This document shows positions 23,101 through 34,888 of a stretch of 64,000 bases of DNA, one piece after another. The position numbers and the translations under genes were made by a program. Positions within the stretch are counted from its first letter, which is position 1, and every line of letters begins with the position of its first letter. The stretch is from Fagopyrum homotropicum (Eukaryota > Streptophyta > Magnoliopsida > Caryophyllales > Polygonaceae), in NCBI GenBank assembly GCA_033239125.1, contig BSWB01000004.1, positions 126,551,235 through 126,615,234 on the forward strand, given 5' to 3'. A model generated the notes under the pieces. That model did no database searches, was not told the origin of the DNA, and worked only from the letters and a program-made list of their open reading frames with translations.

Positions 23101-24569
23101 GCCGATCCTCAGACCGAAGGTAATTGTTTTGCATGCTTCTCTTCATCTCTTGTTCTCTGCTCCATGACCATATGTATTGAAGGGAATTTTAGCTGTCAAA
23201 AGGTTTATGGCCAGTGAGCCAGGATTATTATCCATTTATGGATACATATTTTGTTTCTTTTTTTCCTATGTTGTATCTGCAATCGGCCAAAAATTAACAG
23301 ACGGTGAACTAGAAATGGTATCTGTCTACACAATGATGTTAAAAGTAGTCTGTTAGTCTGATCTCTTTGAGTTGGCTAAATAGTGATTTTATTGTTTTGC
23401 TGTTTGTCCTAGTGTTGCTATAAGTTACATTGGAAGCAAAATCGTCGTTTCGTGTAGTCTGCTTTCTGTCTTTTTTTAAATTGAGCTCCCTAGTTAAGTA
23501 TTGAAATCAGCTACAGGTAAGGGGCTTTTTATACAAAATAATGCGAAGCTACAATGATGAACATATCCTTTTCGGGGAAAAAACAATGCTAACATTATGA
23601 ATCTTCAATCAGCGAGAATTTTTTTACTTCAGTTTGTGTAAATAGGTTGCCGAAATTTTTTTGGCATGGTTTTTCACCATTGTTAGAAGAATATTTAATA
23701 AAGAAAAAGATTGCTAGAGTCCTGCTCTCTTCTTGCATTCAGTGCCAATAGATTTTAATATTTAAGCTATTAGTTTTAATAGTCTTGAGTTGCTTACTTT
23801 GACTTTTAGTTTCCCTTCATGACTGTGAACTGGTAACAAAAGCTTGACCTGTGTTGCTGCACATTACCAATATTGTTCGTTGATTTTTTCTCTCTTTCAG
23901 GTATTGTTGTTATTGGTGAGATTGGTGGGACTGCAGAAGAGGAAGCTGCTGCTTTAATCAAGGTGATTGACGAGAACAAATCTTTATTATTAGGTTCAGT
24001 CTGTTTATAGCTTACAATGATAATACATGTGATTACATGGGGACCCTGCTCTAGAGTTTAGTTTTGATGTGGTAAATTAACAGTTGACAGTCTGAATTAG
24101 ATATTTGCTTTGTGGAGAGTTGGTACAGGGTCTATAAAAAGGCAATATTGAATAACTCAATACCCAGGAAGCTTGACACTTTTGTTTGATTTTGAAACAG
24201 GAAAGTGGAACACAAAAACCTGTTGTTGCTTTTATTGCTGGGCTAACTGCTCCACCTGGTCGACGGATGGGGCATGCTGGAGGTACAGTTGCACCTTTTG
24301 TGTCAATATGATTCGGTTTCACTTGTTGACTTGCTATCTTATGCGATTGACTGCAACATTGTAGATGGAACCACAAAAGTAAGAAAGCTATGAAATGTAA
24401 CTTAATTTTCCTAGAATGTTTTGTTGCAGCTATTGTATCAGGAGGAAAGGGTACAGCACAGGATAAGATCAAGGCCCTCAAAGAAGCCGGGGCCATAGTG
24501 ATCGATTCTCCTGCAAAAATCGGCGTTAGCATGCTTGAAGTTTTCAAGCAAAGGGGTCTTGTTGAGTAG
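20125..24569 (+). CDS. Succinyl-CoA ligase [ADP-forming] subunit alpha, mitochondrial
   Basis: Seven exons join in frame to 349 residues: 20,125-20,385; 21,292-21,501; 22,630-22,800; 22,996-23,119; 23,901-23,962; 24,201-24,282; 24,430-24,569. The protein pairs with the beta subunit in the mitochondrial matrix and converts succinyl-CoA to succinate with nucleotide phosphorylation in the TCA cycle. Residues 1 to about 50 are Ser/Pro/Arg-rich, a matrix presequence. The CoA-binding domain follows (ICQGITGKNGTFHTEQAIEY, residues 64-83), then IGPNCPGIIKPGECKIGIMP. The active-site His is in RMGHAGAIVSGGKG (about residue 301). Length is normal and no frame breaks occur. Intron 2 starts with GC (21,502) instead of GT; the other introns are GT-AG. 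The ATG follows AACA and lies in leader sequence with 'AAACCCTAA'. Confidence 0.97.
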
Positions 24570-25029
24570 TTTGAAGCTCAGCTCATGGTGAATCCCAAAA
24601 TCCAGAAGAAGGATGTCTTGATCATTCATCATTGGTGATTTTTGTGATTTTTCATTAGTTCGAAGATGCTATAATGCATGGCTTGTCATTAAGCTGCTCA
24701 AAGTAAACCAAAGATGTTTTTGGCATAAAGAAAACGAGACAGGAGACTAGGATTTTTGCTTCACTTGGTTTAAAGGGATTGGTTGGTATAAAGATGTACC
24801 CAAGATCCTCGGATTTTTGCATTCCTTGGAAATTAAATGGTCAATAATAAATTATTTATATTGCATGTCTCAAGTATAATTCAAGTTTTGCGAATCCGCT
24901 GCAGGAAGCAGGCATTGATCATAATAATGCACCTGTGATTGGTACACAGGACCATGTTACCCTCGTTAATTTTTATACTATGTTATTTATTTTCTTTGTT
25001 TTGGCCAGTGTGTCAAGTGATCTATACGA

Positions 25030-25300
25030 TTTTTTGCACAGTGCTCGGGTCGAGCTTTATACGATTTTTGAGAAGTTCATCTAGCAATGAAGTGTGCAAT
25101 TCTGCCTTGTTCTTGTACGATGATAGAGTTTATTATACAGTGCTCTGGTCGAGCTTTATACGATTTTTTGCAAGTTTGTTTAGGTCGAGTCTGGGTCATG
25201 GGACTTTACACGTGTCCATATCCACTGTGTATCCTAATTCCTAGGCGGGTATCCATATTTTCTTAGTGTGCAATTCTGCCTTGCTCTTGTACAAGTGATA
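25030..25300. repeat. Degenerate tandem duplication downstream of the ligase gene
   Basis: A unit of about 100 bp carrying GTCGAGCTTTATACGATTTT and AATTCTGCCTTG(T/C)TCTTGTAC is present twice, with a partial third copy. No gene is seen between 24,570 and 25,430 apart from the probable 3' untranslated region. Confidence 0.75.
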
Positions 25301-25433
25301 GCGTTATTGTTAGAAAAAAACATCATTATACTACTAAAAAGTGCACCTATTAGAAAGTTGCATTGTTTTCTATAATAAAATAGATGCTTTTCAAAACTAC
25401 ATTGTAAATAGACAACCGAAAGCTATAAAAACA

Positions 25434-25828
25434 ACTAGTATAGTACCCGTATCAAGGCACGGTTATACTTTTAAATTTTAATAGTTAAATATAAAATTAT
25501 AATTATAATTTATAAAACAAAATGATAGTGATTAATTAACTAATTTAAAAAAAAAATTATAATTAAATTAATTATAATTTTAGATAAACGATAAAAATAG
25601 ACTAATTTAGGTGATATTATATATCTTAATTTTATCAACTCTTATGACATGTGTCATTTGTAATTAACTAAATATAAGTACTACAATAGGACAATTAATA
25701 TATGGTAACTACATATATATATTTTAGATTTAGAAAAACCTAAATTCTAAGAAAATGATATGTGTCATTATAAGATTGCGGAAGAACCACGTTGAAGTAA
25801 ATGCTTTGGATTTAATATAGTATATAAA
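25434..25828 (-). mobile_element. Short Helitron-like element
   Basis: Read on minus, the sequence ends with an imperfect hairpin (CCGTGCCTTGATACGGG) and TACTATACTAG followed by TT, like the 3' end of many plant Helitrons. About 400 bp away a minus-strand start of the type TATACTATATTAAATCC suggests a matching 5' end. The 5' limit is uncertain and there is no cargo. Confidence 0.5.
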
Positions 25829-26679
25829 TAATTGATGTTTTTTGTTGTAATGACTCAAGTAACAAAAAGAAATCATGCAACCATTATCAAAAGATCAAAA
25901 AGTACTTCAATATAGCAACACAACCGATTAATACAACTTGAAAGATATGCACTTAATGAAGCCTTCTATCCCCAAAAGAACTCGCTTCACACGCCCCTTT
26001 GCCCCACAAACCTATCCAAACGAGAAAAAAAAACATTAAAGATCTCCCCACGTGAGAGAGAGAAAAAAAGATTCTCAAACCTTCCATCTTAAAAAAACTA
26101 CTACCCATTTGAATAAGCGTTAAAAGAAAAAGTGTCTCAGAAACTATGGATTTTCTGAGTGTCGATCAAGGTTTAGCAACAGATATGGGTTGTTTTTTCT
26201 TGACAAGGGTGAGATCTGGCTCATTTTCCATCCTTTCTGCAAGAGAACGAAAGGCTTGTCTGATGGCCGGTTGTTTTTCAAATCCTTGCTCTTTTGAAGA
26301 GATGAATGAAACATCGACAACAGGGATAAACAAAAAGGAAGGCTCAATAGAGTTGATTTCGTCAAAAGTTCTATTAGACCTCGATTGTTTGCGATGGAGG
26401 TTGGGTTTGATTCCGGGTGTTTTGGACAAAATTAAGCAAATAATAATCCTGAAAAACAAAATACAAGACATATTGTATTTGAAGTGTAGCCAAAATGGGT
26501 GATTTACAACCAAACCAACTTCCGAGCTGATAATTGAGGATACGTTGATTACTCCTAACAAATGCATGTGATTTGATTTGAAAACTTAACACTCAACCTA
26601 AAATTAAGAACTTTTTTTGAAAAATCTCAAAAAACGTAATACCAACAAAAGCAAAGCTTGATGAAAGAAAAATTACAAT
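25829..26679. other. Unassigned sequence with two overlapping open frames
   Basis: Frames on both strands at about 26,146-26,567 (118 and 133 codons) overlap each other and have no recognised motif. Because LINE-derived sequence begins just downstream, this may be decayed LINE, but no RT motif is visible. Confidence 0.25.
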
Positions 26680-27700
26680 TACTAGGCATTGCGAATGTTG
26701 TAACCATAAGCTCGAGGGGTTATTCCACCTGCTTATTGACTGCCTTGTTAGCACACAAAACGTTCATAAAATTGATAGGAAATTTTGATCGAATTAAACA
26801 ACATTAATCATGAAACAAAAAAGCAAATGATATTCTTAAAAAAATAAAAAACAAGATCGGACTAAAGAGGTTTTCATGCCTAACAACAATAAGGTGGAGC
26901 ATTTGTTTTTTTAGGAGCAAAATAATTTTCAACAATGAGTGAATCGGTCCCCTCAATAGTACAATTGTATTCATGAAAATCAAATCCATAATTTGAATAA
27001 TACCGTATTTGATGAAGACGGTTATGGCATTAAACCACCACTAAAATACAACAATAATACCAAACATGAAAAAATTTAAATGGGAAAAAACCAAAGGCTG
27101 GCTTCCACAAATTCAGCTTTGATGGATCTAAGCTTGTTCGGGAGTAACTTCCATCGATTTTGTGATTTGAAACCATAATGGAGAGGTTGTCACCCTCGGT
27201 GCTAAAAAAAATAATTTCAATTCGGTCATAAAAGCGGAAACTTATGCTTTCAAAATGGGCTTTCAAGAGGCCGTCAACTAAAATGCAAATTAGAAAGATT
27301 GAAATTGAGGGTGACAATTTATGTGTCATTCAAGCACTCTAAGATACTTGGAGTTGTCCGTGGGAGTTCGAGATGATCACATCCGACTTCATGGTGGATC
27401 TTCGGTTTTTTTATGAAGTCCATATACGGGAAGTTTTTAGAGAAATTAATTGTGTTTCTAACCATTTGACTCATCTGAGAATCTCGACACCCAACACCAA
27501 TTTTTCTGATGATCTCGATCTTCATATTCTCATCCGCAAGAATGCTTTAGGTTGGACTACCTCTAGGAGATTAGTCAACCTAACCGCTTTCTGCTATAAA
27601 AAAAATAACTTGAAAGATGTTCAAACATTACAAAATGGGTCAAATGCTCAATTACATGCAAACATTGTCCAAGGAGTCTGAAGATAACAACAAAGGCACA
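26680..27700 (+). pseudogene. LINE-type zf-RVT and RNase H-like (RVT_3) relic
   Basis: A plus-strand frame near 26,688-26,770 reads CECCNHKLEGLFHLLIDC, a zf-RVT-like zinc segment. Further on, 27,230-27,480 reads KLMLSKWAFKRPSTKMQIRK, then IEIEGDNLCVIQAL, then VHIREVFREINCVSNHLTHL. This is the order seen in RNase H-like domains of plant LINE-derived 'ribonuclease H' proteins. Stops and frame changes separate the parts and the N-terminal reverse transcriptase is missing, so it is a decayed copy. Confidence 0.6.
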
Positions 27701-29180
27701 AAAGTTCACATCTTCATTCTCTATTGTTGAAAATGCACGACTCTTCCTCCTCTTCACCCTCCCCCGCTACTCCAATTTGATGACATTAAAATGTTAAAGA
27801 AAAGTCAAATTTACATAACGTCGAGTCAATATAAAACAATTATAAAATAGTAGAAAATAATTTGTGTAGAGATGAATAACCTTCAAGCTAGTAAGCCACT
27901 CACAATCAACCGTTCTTAATTCATAACATGAAAGCGCATTAATAGTGTTTGTAGCAAGAGAGTTTCTCCCTGAAGCAATCATTTTATTTCTAAGCTAAAA
28001 GCATATTCGGATGAAACATGTATAACAATCAATGTTTGAGGAACTGATTAACCTGGTCGGGACTTAAGATCAAAATGTGTGAATTAAACTAATTTGTGCA
28101 AGAAGATGTACACACCCGAGCCATAGCCGTATGAAGCAATGATGTTGAACTTGGCATGAGTCACTTATTGTAAATTGCATACTACATCACGTGCATCATT
28201 TATATAATCATGATATTGTCTCGTGAGCATCTTATGTGGTATTATAATATGTGTGTTGTGATGATATGATCTCTCGTGGATACATTATGATAGCTAGTTA
28301 ACAATTTTAAACCAATTCTGATAATGATGATCACATGGACGTCAATTGTAGGAGGTGGTCATTCGGGACATTTTAACCTAAGAGTCGGTTGAACTACTTT
28401 TGAAACTAAACACTTGCATGCAAGTCTTTTTGTTGCTTGCATGTAACCTGTGTAAATGGGATGTTTTCAAGTTGGTGTTTTAGTACAATTGTTCAACTAT
28501 CGTAAGCACGCAGGATGATAGTGCAAATAGTAAAAGGGTGAGGTCGCGGTACCTCTATCAATTGAGTTGCGCAAGATGAGCATATGCAAGAGATGGATGT
28601 AAGCAGTTGTTGTAGCTCTGGGTGATACATTGCGAGGAATTTTGGAGCTATGGGAGACTCCGACTGTTGTACCCAACATGTAGGGTATGCGGGTATTGGG
28701 GTATGGGGTGACGGTAACAATATCTTTCAAACAATATAACCATAAGTGTAATAACATGATTAATTTGGGTAATCTTTAAGGAAACAAAATCTATCAAACA
28801 ATATTGACATGTCAAAGAGATGTATCAAATTATTTTACCTTTAACTTATGTTATCATAAAGAGAAAAAAAAAATTCATGAATAAAAAGTTGTGTTATTAT
28901 TCTCGACTTTAACTAGTCGTCATACAAAACACAAATTTTTTGTAGGATTATTTCATACACATACTCTTCCTGTTTTGGATAAATGAACTACTTCAACTTC
29001 TTATTGACATTATTATTATGTATGAAAACATGATTTATACTTTTTGGATACGTTGTTAGAGACATTTGTGTTTCCAGAGATCAAGTTATATTTCATATAA
29101 CAAGTTATATATGTTCGGTTAGGCTTTTATTTAAAAACATCAAATACACCGAACCTTCATCTTCGCAGTATATATATCTG
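27701..29180. other. Intergenic DNA, no gene recognised
   Basis: AT-rich DNA. Around 28,530-28,590, read on minus, GCAACTCAATTGATAGAGGTA resembles a tRNA A box. That hints at a tRNA-derived SINE, but no B box was found. Confidence 0.35.
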
Positions 29181-29189
29181 AAAAAGGAA

Positions 29190-29410
29190 AATGGGTTAAT
29201 GGACATACCCCGGATTTGACAGACAATATACCCCGGATTGGATAGACAATATACCATGAAAATAAGTACGAGGTATATAGTATTAGAACCGAGTATATAG
29301 TATCAACCAATATCTGGGACATGTAAAGGTAAATACTATGGATATAGATTATAGTATATACCCCGGATAATATATGTCTCGGTATAGATCATCAATACAC
29401 CGGATCAGCG
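29190..29410. repeat. Short scattered repeats of a TATACCCCGGAT motif
   Basis: ATACCCCGGATT/ATACCCCGGATA-like words occur at least four times within about 200 bp, together with GTATATAGTAT repeats. No coding sequence. Confidence 0.6.
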
Positions 29411-29806
29411 GCGGAGCCAGGAAATTTCGATGGATGGGCGAAAACTAAAATTTTTTTAATATTTTTAAATTCTTTCTAATTATAAAAATCATTGAAATAT
29501 TTAATCGTTAATACATAAAAAATTAAATAAAAATTCAAAAAACCAATAAAATTATCAATATCAAAAAGTTAATGTATAATTATACTGTTATTTAGTTGTT
29601 TGTTTTACGTGAATACAACTTTTTAAAGACGTGCTTTATTTTTCGAATTTGTAAACAAGACTAATGTGTTTTTGTAAAAAGAGAGAATTTGCTAAGACGA
29701 GTCACGTCAAGACATAAATAAAATGCAACTGTGATCAATGTAGGCTATGTAACTTTTAAAAACAATAATAAATAAAAATCTTAGCCCACCCCTTAAATCC
29801 CCCACC
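29405..29806. mobile_element. Candidate hAT-type MITE
   Basis: The left end CAGCGGCGGAGCCAGG and right end AGCCCACCCCTTAAATCCCC resemble a common plant repeat with CAGTGGCGGAGCC-type ends. CACCGGAT precedes the left end and follows the right end, which could be an 8-bp duplication. The inverted repeats are poor, so the limits are tentative. From 29,807 to 30,555 only AT-rich DNA and the 3' flank of the SET gene are seen. Confidence 0.4.
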
Positions 29807-30555
29807 GGATTCTTAAGAGATAAAATAGAGAATATACCACGGTTGTGGCTTTTGATCACCTGCAGTATATACTTTTAAGGCAAATATGTCAAATCACCAT
29901 TACCATTACCATTACCTCGGTGTATACCCTCAAATATCTGTAAAATTTTCCATGTCTTACGGCAGTGTCATATGAAAACTAACTTTCTCTTTTGAAACCA
30001 AACAAATTTTGGTTGAGATATATGAAACAAATTCACAATTACAAAAGCACTAAACATATTTATATAGTGTTATCCAACTTCAAACGTACAAGTCCTAGGT
30101 ATATAGTTATGACCGATAAATAACGTTTGAACCCAACCCAACAAATATAATTTAAAAATCGACCTTGTCACCCGCGCTGAAGTTGAAAGATCAACGTTGA
30201 TCCCAATGCGGTGCGGTGCACCTTCAAAATTTGTTCCACCGATATCCTCCTACTCATGAAATTCAAAACAAAAAGCCCCAAACAAATATGAAGAGTAGCT
30301 GTTAATGTTGTATACAATCTTCTGAAAGGTAACAATTTATCGATAGCAAAGTGCTAAAATCCTACTATTCTCGGTTGAATCTACTTTGTAACGAACAATC
30401 CTTGAGCCCAGGGGAAAAAATGCTTTTATTCTGGAACAAACATCATCATGCATGTATACCATCTCTCAGCTGTAAAGATGAAAGAACCGGACGAAAATTC
30501 AGTATCAAAGACGGAGCAAAATGACAAAGCAAATGTGAAACAACTTTTGCATTTC

Positions 30556-33500
30556 TCATCCCCACCTGCGTCGATCCTCCTCTTCACTTACGGCCGTGTA
30601 CCATTCAGGTCTACGCTTTGAGTTGCTCAGCCGATAGTTCAGAAGAATCTCCTCACTGCTAACAACCCTAGTTGCAACTAGAACTATGGTCTTCAGGATA
30701 CCTGCATCAGCTCCCGGATCCCCCGTGCTCCCGGATTTGAACCAAAAGTTCCCAAACCTCCTCATTTTGACACTTTCTTCTTTTCCAAATGCTAAATTTG
30801 GTATGTACGCCCGCATGTCTTTAACTTCCAAAGGGAAGTCATATGGACATACCATCACATTCGGGGCTATCCCTTTTGAAGGGTGGTTCGCAAAATGAGC
30901 ATAGGCTAGTGGGTTCCTCTTCTCGATAACTTCTCCAATCCCTCCTTTTGCTCCGTCCAAGGGTTTACTCAGCATTTTCCATACTTTATCGGAGCCTCTC
31001 TCAGAAGTTACATTTGAAGTTGGCTTGACATTTACTCCCGTGCCATCCCAAAACTCTCGTGTGTCACCACCAATGCCCCAAGGCTGGGCGTTAAGGACGG
31101 TTCCATCATAACGCGTGATCAAATACGGATTTTGTGCATCTATTCTGGGGTAACCTGGTATATACCGGTAATATGCTGGAGAATATATGACACCGGGATA
31201 TATGGCAATGACTGAACCAACATCAGCTTCACCTTCTAGGAATAAACCTTGGCCTGCTTCCTTATGAGGGATTTCGGAATCTTTTAGTGTGAGGGAGTAG
31301 CCGAGGCGGTTCTTTACATTCTGGTTAATCTCTGTGAGCTTTAAAGACTTTATCTCTGGCATACCTGCACTGAAGAATATCTAATAATTAATCTACCAGA
31401 CTATCACTCCAAGAAACATAAATGAATAGGTATCCCGTCAATTTCAGATACAACCAGTAGAATGTAGTGTTGGTCTCAAAAGTAATTTCCTCTCCCACTC
31501 TGTCCTAATTCCAGTCAACAGTAAAACAAGAGAAAATATTTCCTTCTAATCAAGCATCTTCCATAAACAGAAGCATGAACGTGAAATTTGTGAGAACACA
31601 TTTACCTGATGAAGTTTTGAAGTAAATTTTCTGAGTTTTTTTTTGTTTTGCATCAATCAGAGCAACTGGGTTTTGGATAAAATAAGCCGTTTATTAGAAG
31701 GAAAAGAAGAATATCCACCCCCATTTCACTGCACACTTTCTTATCAAAATAATGGTATTCCGTTGGAATGTTTTGCACTAGCCAAAGGAGGTGCTGTCTA
31801 ATCAGGTGCAGTTCCATATTTCCTTTACCATGAGTGTTAACGATAAGTGATTATGACTAGTGAGTGCTAATGAGTTACAACGTAAAATGAAAGGCAGCAT
31901 TGATCCTCTAACAAGAAAATTAAAGCACTTTTATCAAACCTTTAGCTAATAATAAAAGAGTTAGTTCATAATACCCCAAAAATTCAACTGAGAATAATCA
32001 GGAAAGAAGTAATGGTTCAGGAACGATTATAATTCTGATACAGAAGTAGGGGCAGGTAAAATTCTAGTGATTTCAGAAAGTATAATGATTTAGGGAAACA
32101 ACACGGTGAAGAAAGCTGTAACTTCTAAGAACAATCTCTAATCAAGTGGATGATATGAATATAAAACCCCATTAAGGCCATAACTCATGGTCACACAATA
32201 GGAATTGAAAGAGCATGAGAAGCTCGAAGTCAGAACTATAGCCAAGCTTAATTTTCCTTCAATAAAGGGCATACTTCAAAGAAGAACAAACAGGAATCCA
32301 ATAATATATTACGTACTCACCGGAACGGTTCTGAGTCGAGCCGCCAGTACCACCAACAGCCAGGCTAAGCCCACTTCGCCGTGGAGCACTATCTGTAGCT
32401 GGAGATTGAAAGGAGTTTACAATTTCCTTTCCTGAAAGAAGAATCTCATCCATAAGGTTGCAGAAGGTTTTGAGTTGTGAATGAACATTTTCATGAACTA
32501 GCTGCTGCTGATCAGCCAGGGAAGCTTTACTGGCCATATCAATTATTTCTTCTATATCTGCTTCATCAGCTTCTCTACCTAGACGGTTATAGCTGCAAAG
32601 AAATATATTCTCAAACCAATAAGTACTTCCCCAAGGAATGACTAATCCTAAAGAAGAGTCAAACTAAAATGGCGTTCATTACAAGATCTTCTACAAAACT
32701 AAACAATTAAAGATGTTACAGGACACAGAGCAAAGAAACAAATAATTCAAAGCATAATCTGCAAAAACCATCAACTCGCTTAAAATCTCATGCTTTGCTG
32801 ATGAGACAAAGAAACAAAGCAAATGCAACAAACAAAAGGGTAGCCGGATTAATAGTTCAAAGACAAAATCAAGCTCAGTGATGGGAACATAGTCTATTGG
32901 AATGCATAGGCAAATACCTCAAGCCTTCTGATAGTAAAATTATTAGCACAAAAAGGCAAGATAAAACATCATTAAGTTAATTCAACCAAAAAACAACAAA
33001 AATTATGTTATGAAGATAACACCACCAAAACAACAATAGCAACATTATACTGACCTAGAATATAAGAAGAGGCGATTTATATCTGCTTCAAATTGAAGGT
33101 GCCTAGGATCCTTGGCAAACGTTTGACTTTTTGCGAGAGTTTTCACGGCCTTGAGGTACAACAAAGCAAATGTCACTTCAGAAAACAATCACAACAGATA
33201 ATACAGAGAACACAAAACAAAAACTCCACATCGTGAACATAATTAAATGATAAAGAACCAGAACCTCAAAAGGATATTATCAAAATCAGAGAACACCTCC
33301 AGCAAAGGAAAAACTAGTTAATATGACGACTTACTCAACCTTAGTTTCCCATAAACACTATGCTATCGTCTTCCTTACTCAAACCCTTTTTCCTCTTCAG
33401 CTAATTGTCCCCAGGAAAAGAATTCATACAATGGCCGTTGCACACACCATTTATAGTTAGTGCTGAATGCAAATTCGATATCTAGAAACTCTTTCAGCAA

Positions 33501-33887
33501 ATTCTGCTACCACATATAATTTATGATAAAACCTAATAAGGCTTCAGAAATGGGTTAGGGTTTTGATCAAAATGACACCACCGTTCGCCGTGGCGCCAAC
33601 TTGATGTTTGTGCTAGTTAATGACACGAGGTTGTTAAACACTTCCTACATTCTCCGATTCCGAGCTCACCTTTGATTAACTCAGAGCCCCAAATCGTATA
33701 AAATTGCAGCTAAGTCGCGAAGTTCTCAGTAAGGCATTCATTTTTCACCGACAAATATTCGTAATTCAATAGAAAAGACGTAAGCTGAATCACGGTTTGT
33801 TAGAGCAACCGGATATCAGCAGAAAGCATAATACTCAAGGAGAAAGGGAGGAGCTACCTCTTGAAATCTCTGGAAGAGGAAAGCCAT
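30556..33887 (-). CDS. SET-domain protein, SETD9-like
   Basis: Four exons on minus (33,887-33,858; 33,149-33,055; 32,592-32,324; 31,364-30,556) join in frame to 400 residues, with GT-AG introns throughout. The N-terminus MAFLFQRFQEAVKTLAKSQ is mostly helical. The SET fold follows: AGQGLF (168-173), GSVIAIYPGVIYSP, then FANHPSKGIAPNV (around 289-301) in place of the usual NH(S/C) motif, and EEILLNYRLS with the Tyr at 375. This arrangement matches SETD9-type proteins, a conserved eukaryotic family with predicted protein-lysine methyltransferase activity and poorly known substrates. The start is the first ATG consistent with the exon phase. The 30-nt first exon is unusually short, but it splices in phase and gives a continuous helix. 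Confidence 0.9.
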
Positions 33888-34345
33888 TGAAGGAAGGAGC
33901 TAGCAAGGTAGGGAAGAAAGAAGTAATAATGTATGAGATGCTGAATTTGGAGCTGATTGATCCTCGCCGTCTTGCTCGATCGTGGCTCACTTCGAATACG
34001 TCGGAGCTCGGTGGTTGATGGCCGCGGCCGATCGGTTGGAACCACCAAGGCACATAAACGATGCGACAAAAATTACACGGGGAGGAGGAGGGTTGGGTTA
34101 TCAGAGGTTGGGCTGACAATTTCGATGGGTCATTGGGTATCGAATAATCTGAATCATCCGACCCGCAAGAGCGGGCGAGCGAATCACCGACCCGGTATAG
34201 CTGAAATATTTAAATTTGTATGTTTAGTTTTAAAATGACATAAATTTGACAATAAAAATTGTTGTTTATATTATGATAATTAGTTTTAAAAAAATAGTTA
34301 TAGATATTACTGAGTTTAAATATAAAAATTTTATACTACATATGT
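33888..34345. other. Promoter side of the SET gene up to the Copia insertion
   Basis: No confident gene. A 93-codon plus frame (33,957-34,238) and its antisense counterparts lack known motifs. A GC-richer stretch at 33,960-34,200 fits a promoter or leader. Confidence 0.35.
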
Positions 34346-34350
34346 ATTGT

Positions 34351-34709
34351 TGTTGTAATTTGATTGCTTCTAAAGCTCTTATTTACTTAGAATTTTGAGG
34401 GTTGTGTTCAAGAACACTTAGAACTAGAAGAGAGAAATAAACAAGAAGAGTAGATTTCTTGCTTGCTCTTTGTGCACTTGTTACAATGGGTGAATGTCTC
34501 TATTTATAGGCAAAGTGAAGGTGAATTTACTAATAGAAAATTAGGAGGGTAAAGAAGGTGAACAATTCAACTTGTACAATTTACCACAAAATATCTAGCA
34601 ATAATTCACTCTAGAATTCTGCTAGCAATCATGTTAGTAGACATACAAGTATTTGTAACTTATACTTGTAGAATGTATGTCTAACATGTATTTGTGATAT
34701 TCCATAACA
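34351..34709 (-). repeat. Copia 3' LTR
   Basis: In element orientation it starts TGTTATGGAATATCAC and ends ATTACAACA. It pairs with 40,714-41,072. Confidence 0.95.
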
Positions 34710-34719
34710 CTCCCCCTTG
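34710..34719 (-). other. Copia polypurine tract
   Basis: On minus the sequence CAAGGGGGAG directly abuts the 3' LTR. It is the expected primer for plus-strand DNA synthesis. Confidence 0.9.
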
Positions 34720-34888
34720 AATGTTCACCTTCTTCCATTATCAAACTTGAGCAGTTATTGTTGACTCCACACTCATTATACGCTTGGGTGAAGCTGCCTC
34801 ATTAAAAACCCTGTCAGGAAAAACCCAATGGGATAAAAACCTGATCGAAGGGAAAAAGAGTGCAGCGCGTATAATGCTCCCCCTGATT

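Noticed and set aside
28530..28590. tRNA gene or SINE on minus
   Set aside because: Only an A-box-like word is visible; there is no B box, cloverleaf or flanking duplication.
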